Assembly: GCA_963920665.1 (NCBI GenBank)
Contig: OY987273.1
Coordinates: 4,404,501-4,468,500 of the forward strand
Length of the DNA: 64,000 nt
Direction of reading: 5' to 3'
Source of the DNA: Straminergon stramineum
Taxonomy: Eukaryota > Streptophyta > Bryopsida > Hypnales > Calliergonaceae
Position numbers and translations under genes: made by a program
Shown here: in pieces, positions 11,876 to 23,390 of the stretch
How positions within the stretch are numbered: the stretch's first letter is position 1
Layout of the letters: every line of letters starts with the position of its first letter
Notes under the pieces: model-generated
Told to the model about the DNA's origin: nothing
The model's database searches: none
What the model saw: only the letters and a program-made list of their open reading frames with translations

Positions 11876-13046
11876 TTAGTTACGCTTAAGCTGGGGTAGA
11901 AGGTTGGCTAAGTTTGCATATGCTTGGTTGAGCCTATCACAAATCCCCTCAAAAATGTCCGTGCCGTCAAGGTGAATTTTGAGAGATTGTCTATAAGAAT
12001 GTTCAATCCCATGTTCATCATCCTAGGAGGGAAGCAACGTTAGTATGTACTGAAATGATAAATTTATGGTACTAGAAAAGTTAAAATGCATTACCTGTTT
12101 GATAGCATCATTTATAGTCATCATATAAACAAATGTTTAGCCCTAACTTTTATGAGTTGTAGAAACAAGGCACCATTTTTGGACTTGGAAAGCTCCTTGA
12201 CATTCTCAAATTCTTTCATGAGGGCCCTACATCCCAACCACTCGAATTTGAATTTGAATCACCATAAACCTTGAAGCGATTATCCTCTAGTTCCCAAGCA
12301 TGCAATACATGGTTCCACAAAGAAGATTTGACTTGAGATTGTTGCAATTTCTTCCATCGCAGACCTTGATATACTCCTGCATCATGGCCCACACATGATG
12401 AATTTCCTCATCAAATTTTCCTCCCCAAGAAATATGGCTTTTGTTTTGTAACAAATGCATAACTTGACCTACACTAAGAAAGCATAGAATGGTGGTTCAA
12501 ATGTCCACTACTCATCCACCTTAATTTCTTTTATAGGATGTATGAATCCTCTCACTAATCTAAGAATACAATGGTGCGCACTAGAGTTATTATAGATGAA
12601 TTTTGATCCAACTCTTGAAACTTCTTAAAGAAGATGTTACTTCCAATCACACCATTGTACAAATCACCTAAGGGAAGCATTGGACATATGTTACTCACCC
12701 ATTTTGTTGCCCTCAAAATGCCCTTTAGACTTAGTGCAATGGGAATAATGACCAAAGCAATAAAACTTGTAGACTTTCCAGAAATCTTGAACCCTATTTA
12801 TGAATATCACAAATCAATCCCTTCGGACTAGTCATACTCATGGTAATTGTACACATGGAAGCTTGTTGGAGAATCTTGGCCTAAACAATCTACTATATAA
12901 TTTATACGGTCACAATAAAAAAAGAAGTCATAGACCCAAAATTCTTCTTCTAAAGAATCTTTTTGAGTTCCTTGGAGCACTTCTTTAATCGCACGTCTAC
13001 CATGACCCCCCGTTATGACACCCGATGAAGAAGATAACCTATTCAA
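11876..13046 (-). pseudogene. decayed intron-bearing gene, product unknown
   Basis: The last exon (12022 down to 11876) starts DDEHGIEHS and ends LLPQLKRN with a stop. It joins an upstream exon ending TINDAIKQ across a 72 bp GT-AG intron. Upstream, coding-like segments in shifting frames contain HISWGGKFDEEIHHVWAMMQ, EWLGCRALMKEFENVKEL and, near 12750, a hydrophobic block with KGILRATKWVSN. At least two frameshifts and several stops show it is dead. I recognise no family. Its upstream region (13340-13500) resembles the region upstream of kinase C (11190-11370), so C and this gene may be neighbours by duplication or share a captured 5' region. Confidence 0.5.
12023..12094 (-). other. spliceosomal intron of the unknown gene
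   Basis: GTAATG donor, TACTAAC branch site, pyrimidine stretch, and CCTCCTAG acceptor, 72 bp in all. The reading frame is continuous across it (phase 0). Confidence 0.6.
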
Positions 13047-14874
13047 TAGTCATCGACAAATTTCCAATTTCAATAGACTTGAGTGCTAAAAGAAAACCTC
13101 TACCATTTGTATTGCATATAAAACTAAGGGGCCAAGGCAATTGAAGTGGATTCAAATGTAATTGCTTTTAAAAGTATTTTGAATGAATATTTTTGTACAC
13201 TTTCACAACTCTAAACATGAAGGCCATCATTATCCACATGTAGCACTATATTGAAGTAGAATTGTTACAAACACATCACCAATTGCTTGTTCCTTCTATA
13301 GTATTATAGTTTTGGTTGTATTGTTCACCGAAATAAGAAGAGCTTGGTGGCGGATTTGTTGTGGAATGGGTCAAAGACTTGGATTTCTAGAACATGAACA
13401 TACATTCACCCACTTCAAGGTGGGGTGAAAGACAACATCCACATTGGAAGTGACAAGAATGGCTATAATCGACTTCAAAAGTATTTGAGATCACCCAGGG
13501 TGCACTAAAAGAAAATGGGTGTTTTATGACTCAAAAACTATGACTAGGGATGATTGGTGACTCATTCCAGTGATATTTTTGGAGGCCACCTGTTGGAAAA
13601 AAAGTAGGACTATAAAAATGACTAGCAGTCATATTTTTCATTTATACTTTACAAGCATATAATATACGCCTGTTGGGAACACCAAAGTACTTTGTAGGTG
13701 TCGCAGCACAGAGCAAGTAAATTCCCTATTATACTCACAAAAATCACTCTAGAGCATAACTAAGTGACTCTAAAGATCGAACCCACGAGATTCTGTGAAG
13801 TATTTAACTTTATTAAGCGAGTAAGCCTTATTAACCTCTAAACCTTCCTTCCGGTCCTAGATCTAAAACCGGAAACAACTAACCACTAGATAGTTTTGGA
13901 CCGAATTACTTTTGTCTTGGTTCCCTAAATCTCCGGTTGGTCTAATTCAACTCAATCCTAAGACCGCACCACTTCCGGTTCTCTTACTCCTTTTGACCAA
14001 TCCATTCCGGATTGCCCATATATCCCCTTACTCCTATTCCAGTTTAGTTTTACCTCTATTGGACCATCAGAGGGGTCGCCACTTGATTTTGTGAGTGGTA
14101 GGCTCATGACTCATTCCATGGATTATAGTGGTTGAAGGCCTACTATCCTATCTCCTCCTCTCCTATACTGACTCGGATACGGTTTGATCCCTTATAACAA
14201 CCCGGACAAAAAATCTCGTTCGCAGGTCACATAGAGACCCCCCGTACGATCCTTTCTTACTACAATGACCTTGATGCTAGTTCCTACCCGTGCGAAGCTA
14301 GGTGGTCACAAGTGTACTCGTTCGTTCCAGCACTTACCAGAGCTATTCCATTTACCAACTAAAGTGGTGAGACCTCTTAGAAGATCGGACACTCAATTGG
14401 ATTTCCTACCCAAGAGTTCTAGCGCGACTAAAGATACCCTCCCTATCCGCTTAGCCTAACAACGGCTTTCTCACTTGGAACTCAAAACTCTAGATCTATT
14501 GAGGCACTGAAGTCCACTCCCAACACTTCTACAATTTGCTCATATATATTAAGGATCGAAAACTTACACGCCAAGGGGAAAAATCAATTCACAAATCAAT
14601 CCTACACCTTCCTAACTCCATGCCATGCAACTCTGCCAAGCTTGGGAGATACACACAACACAAGAGTGCATACAAAGGTATAAGAATTTTGCAAAAAGAA
14701 AACACACAGTACCCTTCGCAAGGACTGACTTAAATACAACCTAAAAGTACAAACAAGCCTAAAAGCTTGCAAAAGTTTTGCCGCAACTTAGGCCGAACTT
14801 TTCGGTTCTACCTACTACTAACCGAATCGGAATAGGATCCGGATCCGTTCCTACTCTTCCTAATATTTACACAC

Positions 14875-16616
14875 CTAAGTACCCACCCGAGATCCAATGG
14901 TGGCACTCTCGGTTCCCGGCTCCATCTGCTCAAAGATCTCGTTCAAATTTTGATTCCGTTCCCCTTCTTGTGGATTAGAAACCGGGTCGTCATGTGGGGA
15001 TCCGGGGATTGAGTCCAAGTCGATGGCGGTTTTTGGCATATTGCCCAGATTTGCCTTCGCTTCTGATCTCTTGGACTTGGGAGTGGCATCTTTTCCCTCC
15101 TCTACCGTTGCATCCAGGAACAAATTCAAAAGAGATATATCCAAGAGTCGAATCCCTCGAGAGCAGGTGGCTCCCGATAGTATCCAAGTACTCTCTTCCA
15201 TCCGGTCAGCCGCCTTCCGCACCTCCTTCATTGCCGTTTCAACTTGCTTGGCAAAGTGTGTGAGAATCCTGACCATCCGGGACCCTGATGGCTTCTTCTC
15301 GTCGTGCACCTTCTTATCAAACAGCTTAGCCTTGGTGGCAGCCATTCCAATCTCCCCGAATGTGGCCTTCACTTGCTCAACCATTTTTTGAGCCTCCTCC
15401 ACCATTGAATGAGTGGCTGCAAAGTTCTCCTTCAGTACAAGGAGTTTTGCCTTTACTCGATTGACCTCCTCTTGTAACCTATGGATCTCTGTCTCCTGTT
15501 ATCAGGTCTCGACCGGATTGGAGATGCAGCTTGCCACCTTCTCCGGTAGTTCTCTATTTGGCGGCGCTCCCACCAACTTTCTGATTAAGGCAAGATCCTT
15601 CTTTTTAGTTCCTAATCCGCTCTCACATCACACAGGATTTTAATGAGAGGACTGAATGGATCATTGGGATCTGATTCCTCTGATACGGTCTTCTCGACCT
15701 CTGGTCTCTCTTTCGGGGCCGAGGTATCACGACCAGGTGGCATCCCTCGCTTGTGAGGTGAGGTTGTCTTCTATCACTTGATTAGCGGCATCGCCAACTC
15801 CTCATCCTTTGACTCGCTTTCATCCCCCAAATCAGAACCGGATTCGACTTCATCATCCGTTTTCAATTCTCACTACTTCAAGAGGACTTCCTAAGCCCTC
15901 CACACCTTCTCCTCTCCAGCACTCAGGAGTTGATGCGAATGGTAGAGATGGATGAGGTAGGGACACACGGGAGTGGCCCTACTCTTTCCAACTCTACTTA
16001 CGAGCTGGGTGACTAGATCGGAAATGATCCGGCCCTAGTCGACTCTCTGATCTCCCCTCAAGGCGCCGAAAATGGTATTCGCGAGGGAGATCATCACCCT
16101 CATTGGCTTTTCCGGATGTAGGAACAGAACGAGGAATTGCAGAAGCCAACGGTGCCGCTCGTCGATGCAGTCCTCTATGGTGTAGCTATCTTTGGGGTTG
16201 ATGGTACCCTAGAACTTGCCCCGAATGAATTCGTCTTTCCAGTTCGCCATTCCCAATCCTCCTGCTCAGAAGTTATACACCACTCTCTAGATCTCCTCCG
16301 TCTAGAGATGCGGAATTGCTCTCATGGTGTTGTCAAACTCATTGAATAGCTTACCCAAGAGTTCCCTCACCATAACCTCCTCCCTGAAGCCCCAAGGTTT
16401 CTCTACAAACCCTAGGCAACCCATGGAAGTCAAATCTTCTATGAGTTGGGACTTTGTTGGTTTGATAGAGGGAATAACCGGAATCACTTTCCAGAACTTC
16501 ACCTCCACCAAGGACGTGCTAGCTTGTCCGCCTCTACTTCTCCTGAGCTACGGCATGGACACGGATGCGAGCTTGGAACCCCTTTCCAATTCTACCTCAC
16601 TCTCTCTTAGCTGCAT
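14875..16616 (-). pseudogene. element 4 protein, ANTIFG-domain remnant
   Basis: The frame starts near MQLRESEVELEKG (ATG at 16616). The shared domain begins with MGCLGFVEKPWGF and contains LLQFLVLFLHPEKP and ISLANTIFGALRGDQRVD (about 16040-16140). A helical region follows with AKLFDKKV and GSRMVRILTHF, aligning to AKLFDEIV and GSKVISVLVSF in element 3. The tail is acidic and Lys/Arg-rich. Stops and at least one frameshift break it. The layout (conserved N-terminal domain, coiled coil, charged tail) resembles a retrotransposon Gag, but no protease, reverse transcriptase, integrase or zinc knuckle is seen. No known family is assigned. Confidence 0.55.
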
Positions 16617-16807
16617 GTCCCATTCCTCACTTTCTCTCTTCGATCTCAATCGGAAATCAAAATAATAACAACACAACTCTCAAAAAAGACACTCTCACGC
16701 AAACCCAACACGGACAGCTAAGTCACAGACGAGCATAGGGAGCTCAGAGCGTGGAGAGCGCTGAGACAGGCGAAAAATGCAAAAGAGGTTCAATTGGGCA
16801 GGCTAGC

Positions 16808-16816
16808 CCTTATATA
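16808..16816 (-). promoter_or_regulatory. TATA box of element 4
   Basis: TATATAAGG on the minus strand, about 190 bp upstream of the likely ATG at 16616. Confidence 0.5.
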
Positions 16817-17839
16817 GTCATTGGACCCCTGCTACCCCATCATGACCTATTTTGGATCTGGTCCTCCTAATATCCACTTCATCCCCGATCCAATCAAACT
16901 TACGTTCCCATTCGTTCTCCTACTGGGATCGGATTGAGGCTGATCCATCCACTACCTCATTTTCCTTCTCTATTTTAGCTCCCAATGGTTCCTTAGCTAG
17001 ATCCAGATACCTACTTCTAGATTTCTGGTTAGTTTTCCTAGGTAAACCAAAAAAATTTAAAGTTTCATGTCGCGACAATAGGGAATGATTGGGAACATCC
17101 TTGGGGAATGTCAAGTCATATATTGCATTCATATTTTTGTTTCAGTCATTTTTTGCAATCATATTTTTATGATTGTTAGATTTTTTTCTTAGGGGCAGCT
17201 TAAGGAAAATTTGGTTGGGAACATTAAAATACTTAATAGGACTTTATAGGGATTATGTTTGAGGAATGCACATTCATATTTATTAGTCATATTTTTGTAG
17301 TCATATTTCGACAATAGTCACATTTTTTTCCTTTTAGTTAGCTTAAAGAAAATTTGGGTAGGGAATATATTTGGAGAGTGCTAACAATCATAAAAATATG
17401 ACTACAAAAAATGACTATATTTTGCCCATAGAGGCCATTCCTTGGAATTAAGGCATGACTTTGTTTAATACCTATTAAAATAAATTATTTTCTTTTGTAT
17501 GATGTACCTATTATAGAATTAATGTCCAAATAATTTGGGGTGGTACATGTTTATATTTTAATTAGTATATTTAAAATTTTCATAGGAATTAGAAAAGGAA
17601 TAGAGAGGAATAAAGCCATTAATATTAGGAAATAATGAAATTATTTTTGAAGATTTAAGGAAAAATTAGAGAGTAATAAAAGCCTATAGACAAACCAAAG
17701 CACCAAGGTAGGACTAAGCTTAAGAATCCAAGATGAAAACTAGGCTTGCTTTGACTCACTATTGGGACTTGCCGTGGGGTTGACTAATTGTGCAAATTGA
17801 TTGTGATGGCTCATACAAAACAAAATCTAGTGCATTTAA

Positions 17840-18413
17840 CCTCTAAAGGACCAAGTGTCCGTTCAACATACGCAAGAAATCTCGAGTAGGCTCTTACAAA
17901 GTCATTTTGAGGCATGTGTTCATAAAATTTGGACATAATGTGTAACAATGTATCCCCTTCTTGAAAATCTAATTTTTTTTTCAATTGGGAGCTTGGATCT
18001 AAAGTTATACTGCCCTGAATTTTACGGGTAGCTTGGGCAACTGTGGGCAGCATGCACAAAACTCCTATGATTTTGAAATTTGGTAGGTGTATAGCTTATA
18101 TGATCCAAGAGACAATTGTTAAAAATAATACCCCTATTTAGTGTAAGAATCTCATTGTAGAAGGAGTTAAAGTTTGTAGGTCATGTTGAGCAAGGTTGGA
18201 AAAAAAATTTTACCTAACTTCAAACGTCATAATCTTTCAATCTGTGCAGTCAAAGTTTCTAAATTTTTTTTCATGTGTTCCTAAGGAAGTCTTGTTCAAG
18301 TTTGAATAGTTGAATTTTTTTTTTAAATTTAAAAATTCATTTTTTTCTTGCTACCTTAAAAAATGGCAATTTTTGTCAATTTTTGCCCGAAATGTGCCTT
18401 GGTCCTTTAGGAG
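17840..18413. mobile_element. TTAA-flanked MITE, 574 bp
   Basis: Inverted ends CCTCTAAAGGACCAAG and CTTGGTCCTTTAGGAG are bounded by TTAA on both sides (17836-17839 and 18414-18417). It is non-coding. It is related to 51151-51794, whose tips are CCCCTAAATGCCCAAGG. C-rich tips with a TTAA duplication recall piggyBac-like elements; TAA/TTA use by other superfamilies remains possible. Confidence 0.75.
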
Positions 18414-18417
18414 TTAA

Positions 18418-20389
18418 ACTAGTGATGTAGATTGAAGTTTATGGAGTTTAGAAATAATACTTGAAGCTTGGGAAAAATCTATTCCAAAGAGAAGAAAGAA
18501 GAATGAGAAAAATTCATACCTGAGTAGCCATAGAACAAGAGTAAGTGAGGAGTGCAATTTGTGTTAACAGTCTTTAAGTGTTTGAAGAAGAAGTGTAGGT
18601 TCTAAGTTGTTGCTCGAAGCTTTGGACATGGTTAGGAGACTAATATTACCCCTTATAGGGATTTGACTATGTATTAAACAAAGATTGTTGATTATAATAT
18701 GCATAGTTGATCAAATGAAGTTTTCAAGTCTTAAGTATATATTTAGTTAGCACTTATGAGGTTGATGTCATTACAATTAATTAGAAATCAATTAATAGTA
18801 ATAGGACTTAAAGATTGCAATTCTAAACTATCTCCAAAAATGGAGGAAAAAAACAAAAAATATTGAAAATAATTTGGAGAAAGTCAAGAAGGAGAAATAA
18901 AAAGAAATAGTTTGAAAGAAAATAATTAGATCATATATCTAATATATACTCCTTGTTGTAAGATTTGTTATTTAAATTGTATACTAAAATACAAAAAAAG
19001 CAACAAAAATGGATTAAAGAAGACTTTATGATATAATTACAATATACATGTTCGAGAATGGGGATGTTGTGGAAATAGATTCAAAGGCATGTCCTTAAAT
19101 TTGGCATTTAGTTTTTTTTTTCTTATACAAACTATAGTTACGCTACAAATTAGAGGTTTAGGTCAAAACTTTAAGATTTTATTAAAACCAAGTTTGAATT
19201 CAAGATCACTTAGTTAATTTGTAGAAGAATCCAATAACATATGACATTTTTAAAAATAGACAAAAATTATGGAAGATAGAGTATGATGAAATTGGATAAT
19301 CTATAGCGTTAGTTTTGGATAAAAAATAACAAATTTCATCCAGTTCAAGTTAAAAAGGAATCTAAAAATTTAGTAACATTTAGAATCCAATTGTGAAAGT
19401 AAAAATGAATTTAGACTTATAGGCTGAAAGAAAATTTTGGATGAAACCTTGAATGATGAATTAGAGATAAAGCTTTATCCATCTATATTTTTTGCTAAAA
19501 ATATTCCATTATAAATATATTTACTATTTTAGAATAGGCATGTAACACTCTACAACTTTAGCTAACAAATTTAAATTTCTCAATTTGGATTTGGAGGTCT
19601 AGAGTTTTGACCTAGATTAGCCACAACCATCTAAAACCTCTAATTTTTATAATTTGTGTCTATTTTAGTTTAGATGTCAACCACTTATAGTTTATTAGTA
19701 GAATAAAATTATTCATTGCTTAGAATACTCATTGAACAATACTTAAATATCTAACTTAAGATTTAAAGCCCAAAAACAACAAAATATAATTGTATTTATT
19801 TTATTTTAAGGATATAGATAAAACACTCACTTTTATCATGTATTGAAGTCTGTCTCTTTCTTAGAAAGGCTTTTGCAATGTCATATAAGCCATATTTATA
19901 GAGGGCCTCTATAAGGCTATTTAGAAGTCATAAAATTATTCATATGAAGACTGAGGCTCACTATGATACAAATGCTTGTATTGCAATTAAAAGATGGTTG
20001 TTTGAATGTTCTTATAATGATATGGACAATAAAAACATAATCCCTTTTTTTACTTCAAAAATGCTTTTAAATAATGCCTCTATTAAATACTTTTTCTCTT
20101 ATATACTTAGTGCATGGACGTAGATACTCTGATTGATATAGGGCATTTGCTTGGTTGTCTTTTTTTGGCCATAACTATAGTTACTTAAGGCTTTGCAATC
20201 TCTATTTAGAAATTTTATAGAGTTGTATTGCAACATACATCTACTTTGTAACAAATTTTGTTGTTAAAATAGCTTGGTTGCTTAGTATAGTCATATTTAG
20301 TGAGGTGCATGACTAGATCAAGTCATGTGCATGACTAAGGTTTTAAAATACTAGTCATTACTAATTTAGGGTTTTCAAACTCTAGCCGT
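18418..20389. other. AT-rich CACTA interior, nothing recognised
   Basis: No frame longer than chance, no clear repeat boundaries and no RNA gene. It is interior sequence of the CACTA element. Confidence 0.45.
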
Positions 20390-21118
20390 TGTTTCTTCTT
20401 CTTCTACTCCTTTGTTTTTGTTGTTTTCTTAAGTTTTGCTTCTTGTTGTTTTCTAGCTCTTGCTTCTTCTTACTTCTTAGTTCTTGATCTTTGCTTCTAG
20501 TTTCTTCTTGTTACTTCTTAATTCTTGCTTCTTAGTTCTTACTTTTTATTGCTTCTTTCTTCTTGATTTTTGCTTCTAGTTTCTTCTTATTACCTCTTAA
20601 TTGTTACCTCCAAGTTTTGCCTCTTATTGCTTCTTAGTTTTTGCTCCTTCTCCTAGTTTACTCTTCTTATGTCTTAATTCTTGCTTCCTAGTTCTTGTCT
20701 CTTGTTGCGTCTTAGTTCTCGTTTTTAATTTCTTCTTGATACATTTTAACTTGTGTTGCTTGTTGTTTTTTAATTCTTGTTTTTTCTTGTTATTTGTTGT
20801 ATTTTATTGCATCTTAACTTGTGTTTCTTGTTGCTTCTTGTTGCATCTTAGTTCTTTCTTCTTCTTGTTATTTATTGCATCTTAAATTGTATTTCTTGTT
20901 GCTTCTTATTGCATTTTAATTCTTATTTTTTCTTGTTATTTTGTTGCATTTTATTGCATCTTGACTTGTGTCTAGTTGCTTTTTGTTCCATCTTAAGTTT
21001 TAATTCTTCTTGCTTTTTGTTACATCTTACTTCTTACTTGTTATTACCTTTTAATACTTGCTACCTTCTAATTCTTGTTCCCTTTATTACTATTGTTGTT
21101 TTTTCCTTTTATTTATTT
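20390..21118 (+). repeat. T-rich degenerate minisatellite
   Basis: About 730 bp of drifting units such as TTCTTGTTGCATCTTAG, roughly 20-25 bp each, with almost no A-rich positions. Two apparent frames of 80-95 codons (20601-21154), rich in Phe, Leu, Cys and Ser, are by-products of the strand bias. Confidence 0.65.
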
Positions 21119-21125
21119 GCAATTT

Positions 21126-22059
21126 CCTCGGGGAGATCACTCCTTGTAATTTAAGGTATACACCTGAGTTAAAAAGGTATTTGCTAGAAGGCTATTTATC
21201 TTCATTATTACTTTTAAGATGAACATATTTTTACATAAAAAGCTACAAGGGTGTATTTTCAATACCCTATGATTTTTTGTAAATTCATTCATGCAATTTT
21301 TTTTGTAGGGCTATCTTACATACAATATTTCATTGTCCAAATTTTTCCCATTACCGCCCTTCTTTACAAATTTTCTCTTCCCTCTACTACATGCATATAC
21401 ACCATAAAAATAACAACAATCAATTTAATTCAAATGCCACTAATAAAGTGGAGGTTTTAAATAACATATTTACCATTGAACATTTCAAAATCCCCACTAA
21501 AAGTTAGAAACTATCTTGTGACATTCCATTCAATATTTGTGTGTTTAACACAAGTCCTCAAAGATTGAAGTTAGATGGACTATGAATTCTATCCTCTTAT
21601 TGTACAATTTTCAAGTCATTGAATCCACTAAAGTAAACCTCACTATTTGTACAATGTGATTTTTTTTGCCATTTGTAGTCAATTTCTTACATTTACACTT
21701 GATGTTTTTGATATATACACTATTAGTACTATGGCACAATTTCAGTCGACCACCCATCATTGTAGATTTTCTTGATTGTGCCCATTTTATCATCCATATG
21801 AAATTATTTGTCCTTATCAATACTCATACTCAAAAAAAAAATTTGCATTGCCTCTATCTATTAAGGCTAACTTATTAATAAAAATTCCTACTAGATGATG
21901 TTTTTATGTAGCCTAATTTATATATATTAGAGTATATGGAATTTCATGGACCCTATAGTAGTACTACAAATTATATAAAATTTCCCCCCTTTGAATTGAA
22001 TAGACCCTATTTTTTAACTCACATAGTTTTCTAAAAACTTGAGAGTGATCTCCCCGAGG
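21126..22059. mobile_element. inverted-repeat element, 934 bp, 6 bp flanking repeat
   Basis: The ends CCTCGGGGAGATCACTC and GAGTGATCTCCCCGAGG are exact reverse complements, with weaker pairing for about 50 bp further in. CAATTT occurs directly outside both ends (21120-21125 and 22060-22065). No transposase is seen. A 6 bp duplication fits none of the common plant superfamilies (hAT 8, Mutator 9, CACTA 3, Harbinger 3), so the class is open. Confidence 0.65.
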
Positions 22060-22599
22060 CAATTTCTAGAGATATAGTGGTTATGCATTTTTCTTACCTT
22101 AAACTTTTGCTTCATATTTTATGTTGCTTTAAATCTTTGAAGGTTGAGCTATATTTTTCATTCACTAAAATTAATCTCCTTCATTGTACATGTAGGTACT
22201 TAGCGTTGGAATGAAGTTATCGGAGGCTATTTACAACACTGGAAAGGCAACTTCTTTACATTTTAGTAAGGAGTATAGGTCCTAGAGCATGTAGGAATAT
22301 ACATTTACAGAGTATCATTGTGATATGTTTTGTGTTAATGACTAATAAATGTCTTTGACCAAAGTTACATTTTTTCTTGCATTTTTTTTCTTCAATATGA
22401 CTATATCTTGTGCATCTCAAAAATCATATGTACTCATTTTTTATTATATGGAGTCATTTATTTTGCTGCTAAATCATGTTGATGTATGATTGCAACACCT
22501 CACATCAATTTAGAATGTATGGAAAATGTGATTGTAGTTTATGACTAAAACTTCTATAAACCTCAAATCACCTAGTTAAAAATATCACTTGCTTGAGTC

Positions 22600-23387
22600 A
22601 TATTTTATAATATATCTTAGCCAAAATATAACTCATTGTAGTTATATAATGCTTACAATCATGCCAATAATGTATCTTAGCCAAAATATAATTTGTTGTA
22701 GTTATATATTGCTAATGATCATGCCAATAATGTGACTATACTTTTAAAAAATATGACTACTTTCAATTATAAAATTACTAGTCACATTCCATGTGAACTA
22801 CTACATGAGCCAAAAATATGACTTACATTAGTCATATTTCACATCAATAAAAAATATGACTCATGAAGGTCATATTCCACATCAACAAAAAATATGACCA
22901 ACTAGAGTCATTTTCTACATCAACATGCAGAGAATAAGACTCATGAGAGTCATTTTTCACATTGACAAAAAATATGACTCATAGAAGTCATATCCCACAT
23001 CAACAAAAAAATATGACTACAAAAAATCATATGCCACATTAGCCAAAATATGACTCACTATAGTCATATTCCACGTCAACGTAAAATATGACTACATGGA
23101 GTCATGTGCCATGTACGCTTTTTTTTCATTTGCCTAGGTAGCTTAAGAAAAAACCAAGCCTCCAAGGATAATCAATGTATACACCACATAGGCAATAAAT
23201 GTATAATTATATCCCCAACACATATGACTACTATTATAACTCATGAAAATTTTGACTAGTTAGTAATGACTAGACCCAATCATATTGCGGGTCATCTATA
23301 GTGTTTTCTGTGTGAGTCATATTTTGAGATTTTACGACTCACTGCAATTATATTTTGCAATCATAAAACACCCATTTTGTTGTAGAG
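22600..23387. repeat. CACTA right subterminal repeats
   Basis: Some fifteen copies, in both orientations, of AAAATATGACT or AGTCATATTCCACATC at about 40 bp spacing, ending at the tip at 23387. Such repeats are the usual transposase-binding sites of CACTA elements. Confidence 0.7.
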
Positions 23388-23390
23388 GTG

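Larger units (their letters stand above)
13699..17077 (-). mobile_element. TGTCG-type gene-bearing element 4
   Basis: On the minus strand the unit starts TGTCGCGACATGAAAC (17077) and ends CTGTGCTGCGACA (13699). Flanks are GTAGG (13694-13698) and ATAGG (17078-17082), a 5 bp duplication with one mismatch. No terminal direct repeats were found. A minus-strand TATA box lies at 16808-16816, about 260 bp inside the start. A single decayed reading frame follows. Its tail CTGTGCTGCGACA matches that of element 3 (CTGTGCTACGACA). Confidence 0.75.
13503..23387. mobile_element. CACTA element, non-autonomous, 9.9 kb with nested insertions
   Basis: The left tip is CACTAAAAGAAAATGGGTG. The right tip, read inward, is CTCTACAACAAAATGGGTG, with CACTA changed to CTCTA. 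Both continue into TTTTATGA. GTG flanks both sides (13500-13502 and 23388-23390). Subterminal repeats built on AAATATGACT fill 17100-17450 and 22600-23380, as expected for an En/Spm-type element. No transposase frame is seen, so it must have depended on an outside transposase. Nested inside are the TGTCG element 4 (13699-17077), a TTAA-flanked MITE (17840-18413) and an inverted-repeat element (21126-22059). Without the three insertions it would be about 5 kb. Confidence 0.75.

Noticed and set aside
20601..21154. Open frames of 94 and 81 codons, Phe/Leu/Cys-rich, membrane-like
   Set aside because: They lie wholly in the T-rich minisatellite; strand bias removes stops. No start context or conserved motif.
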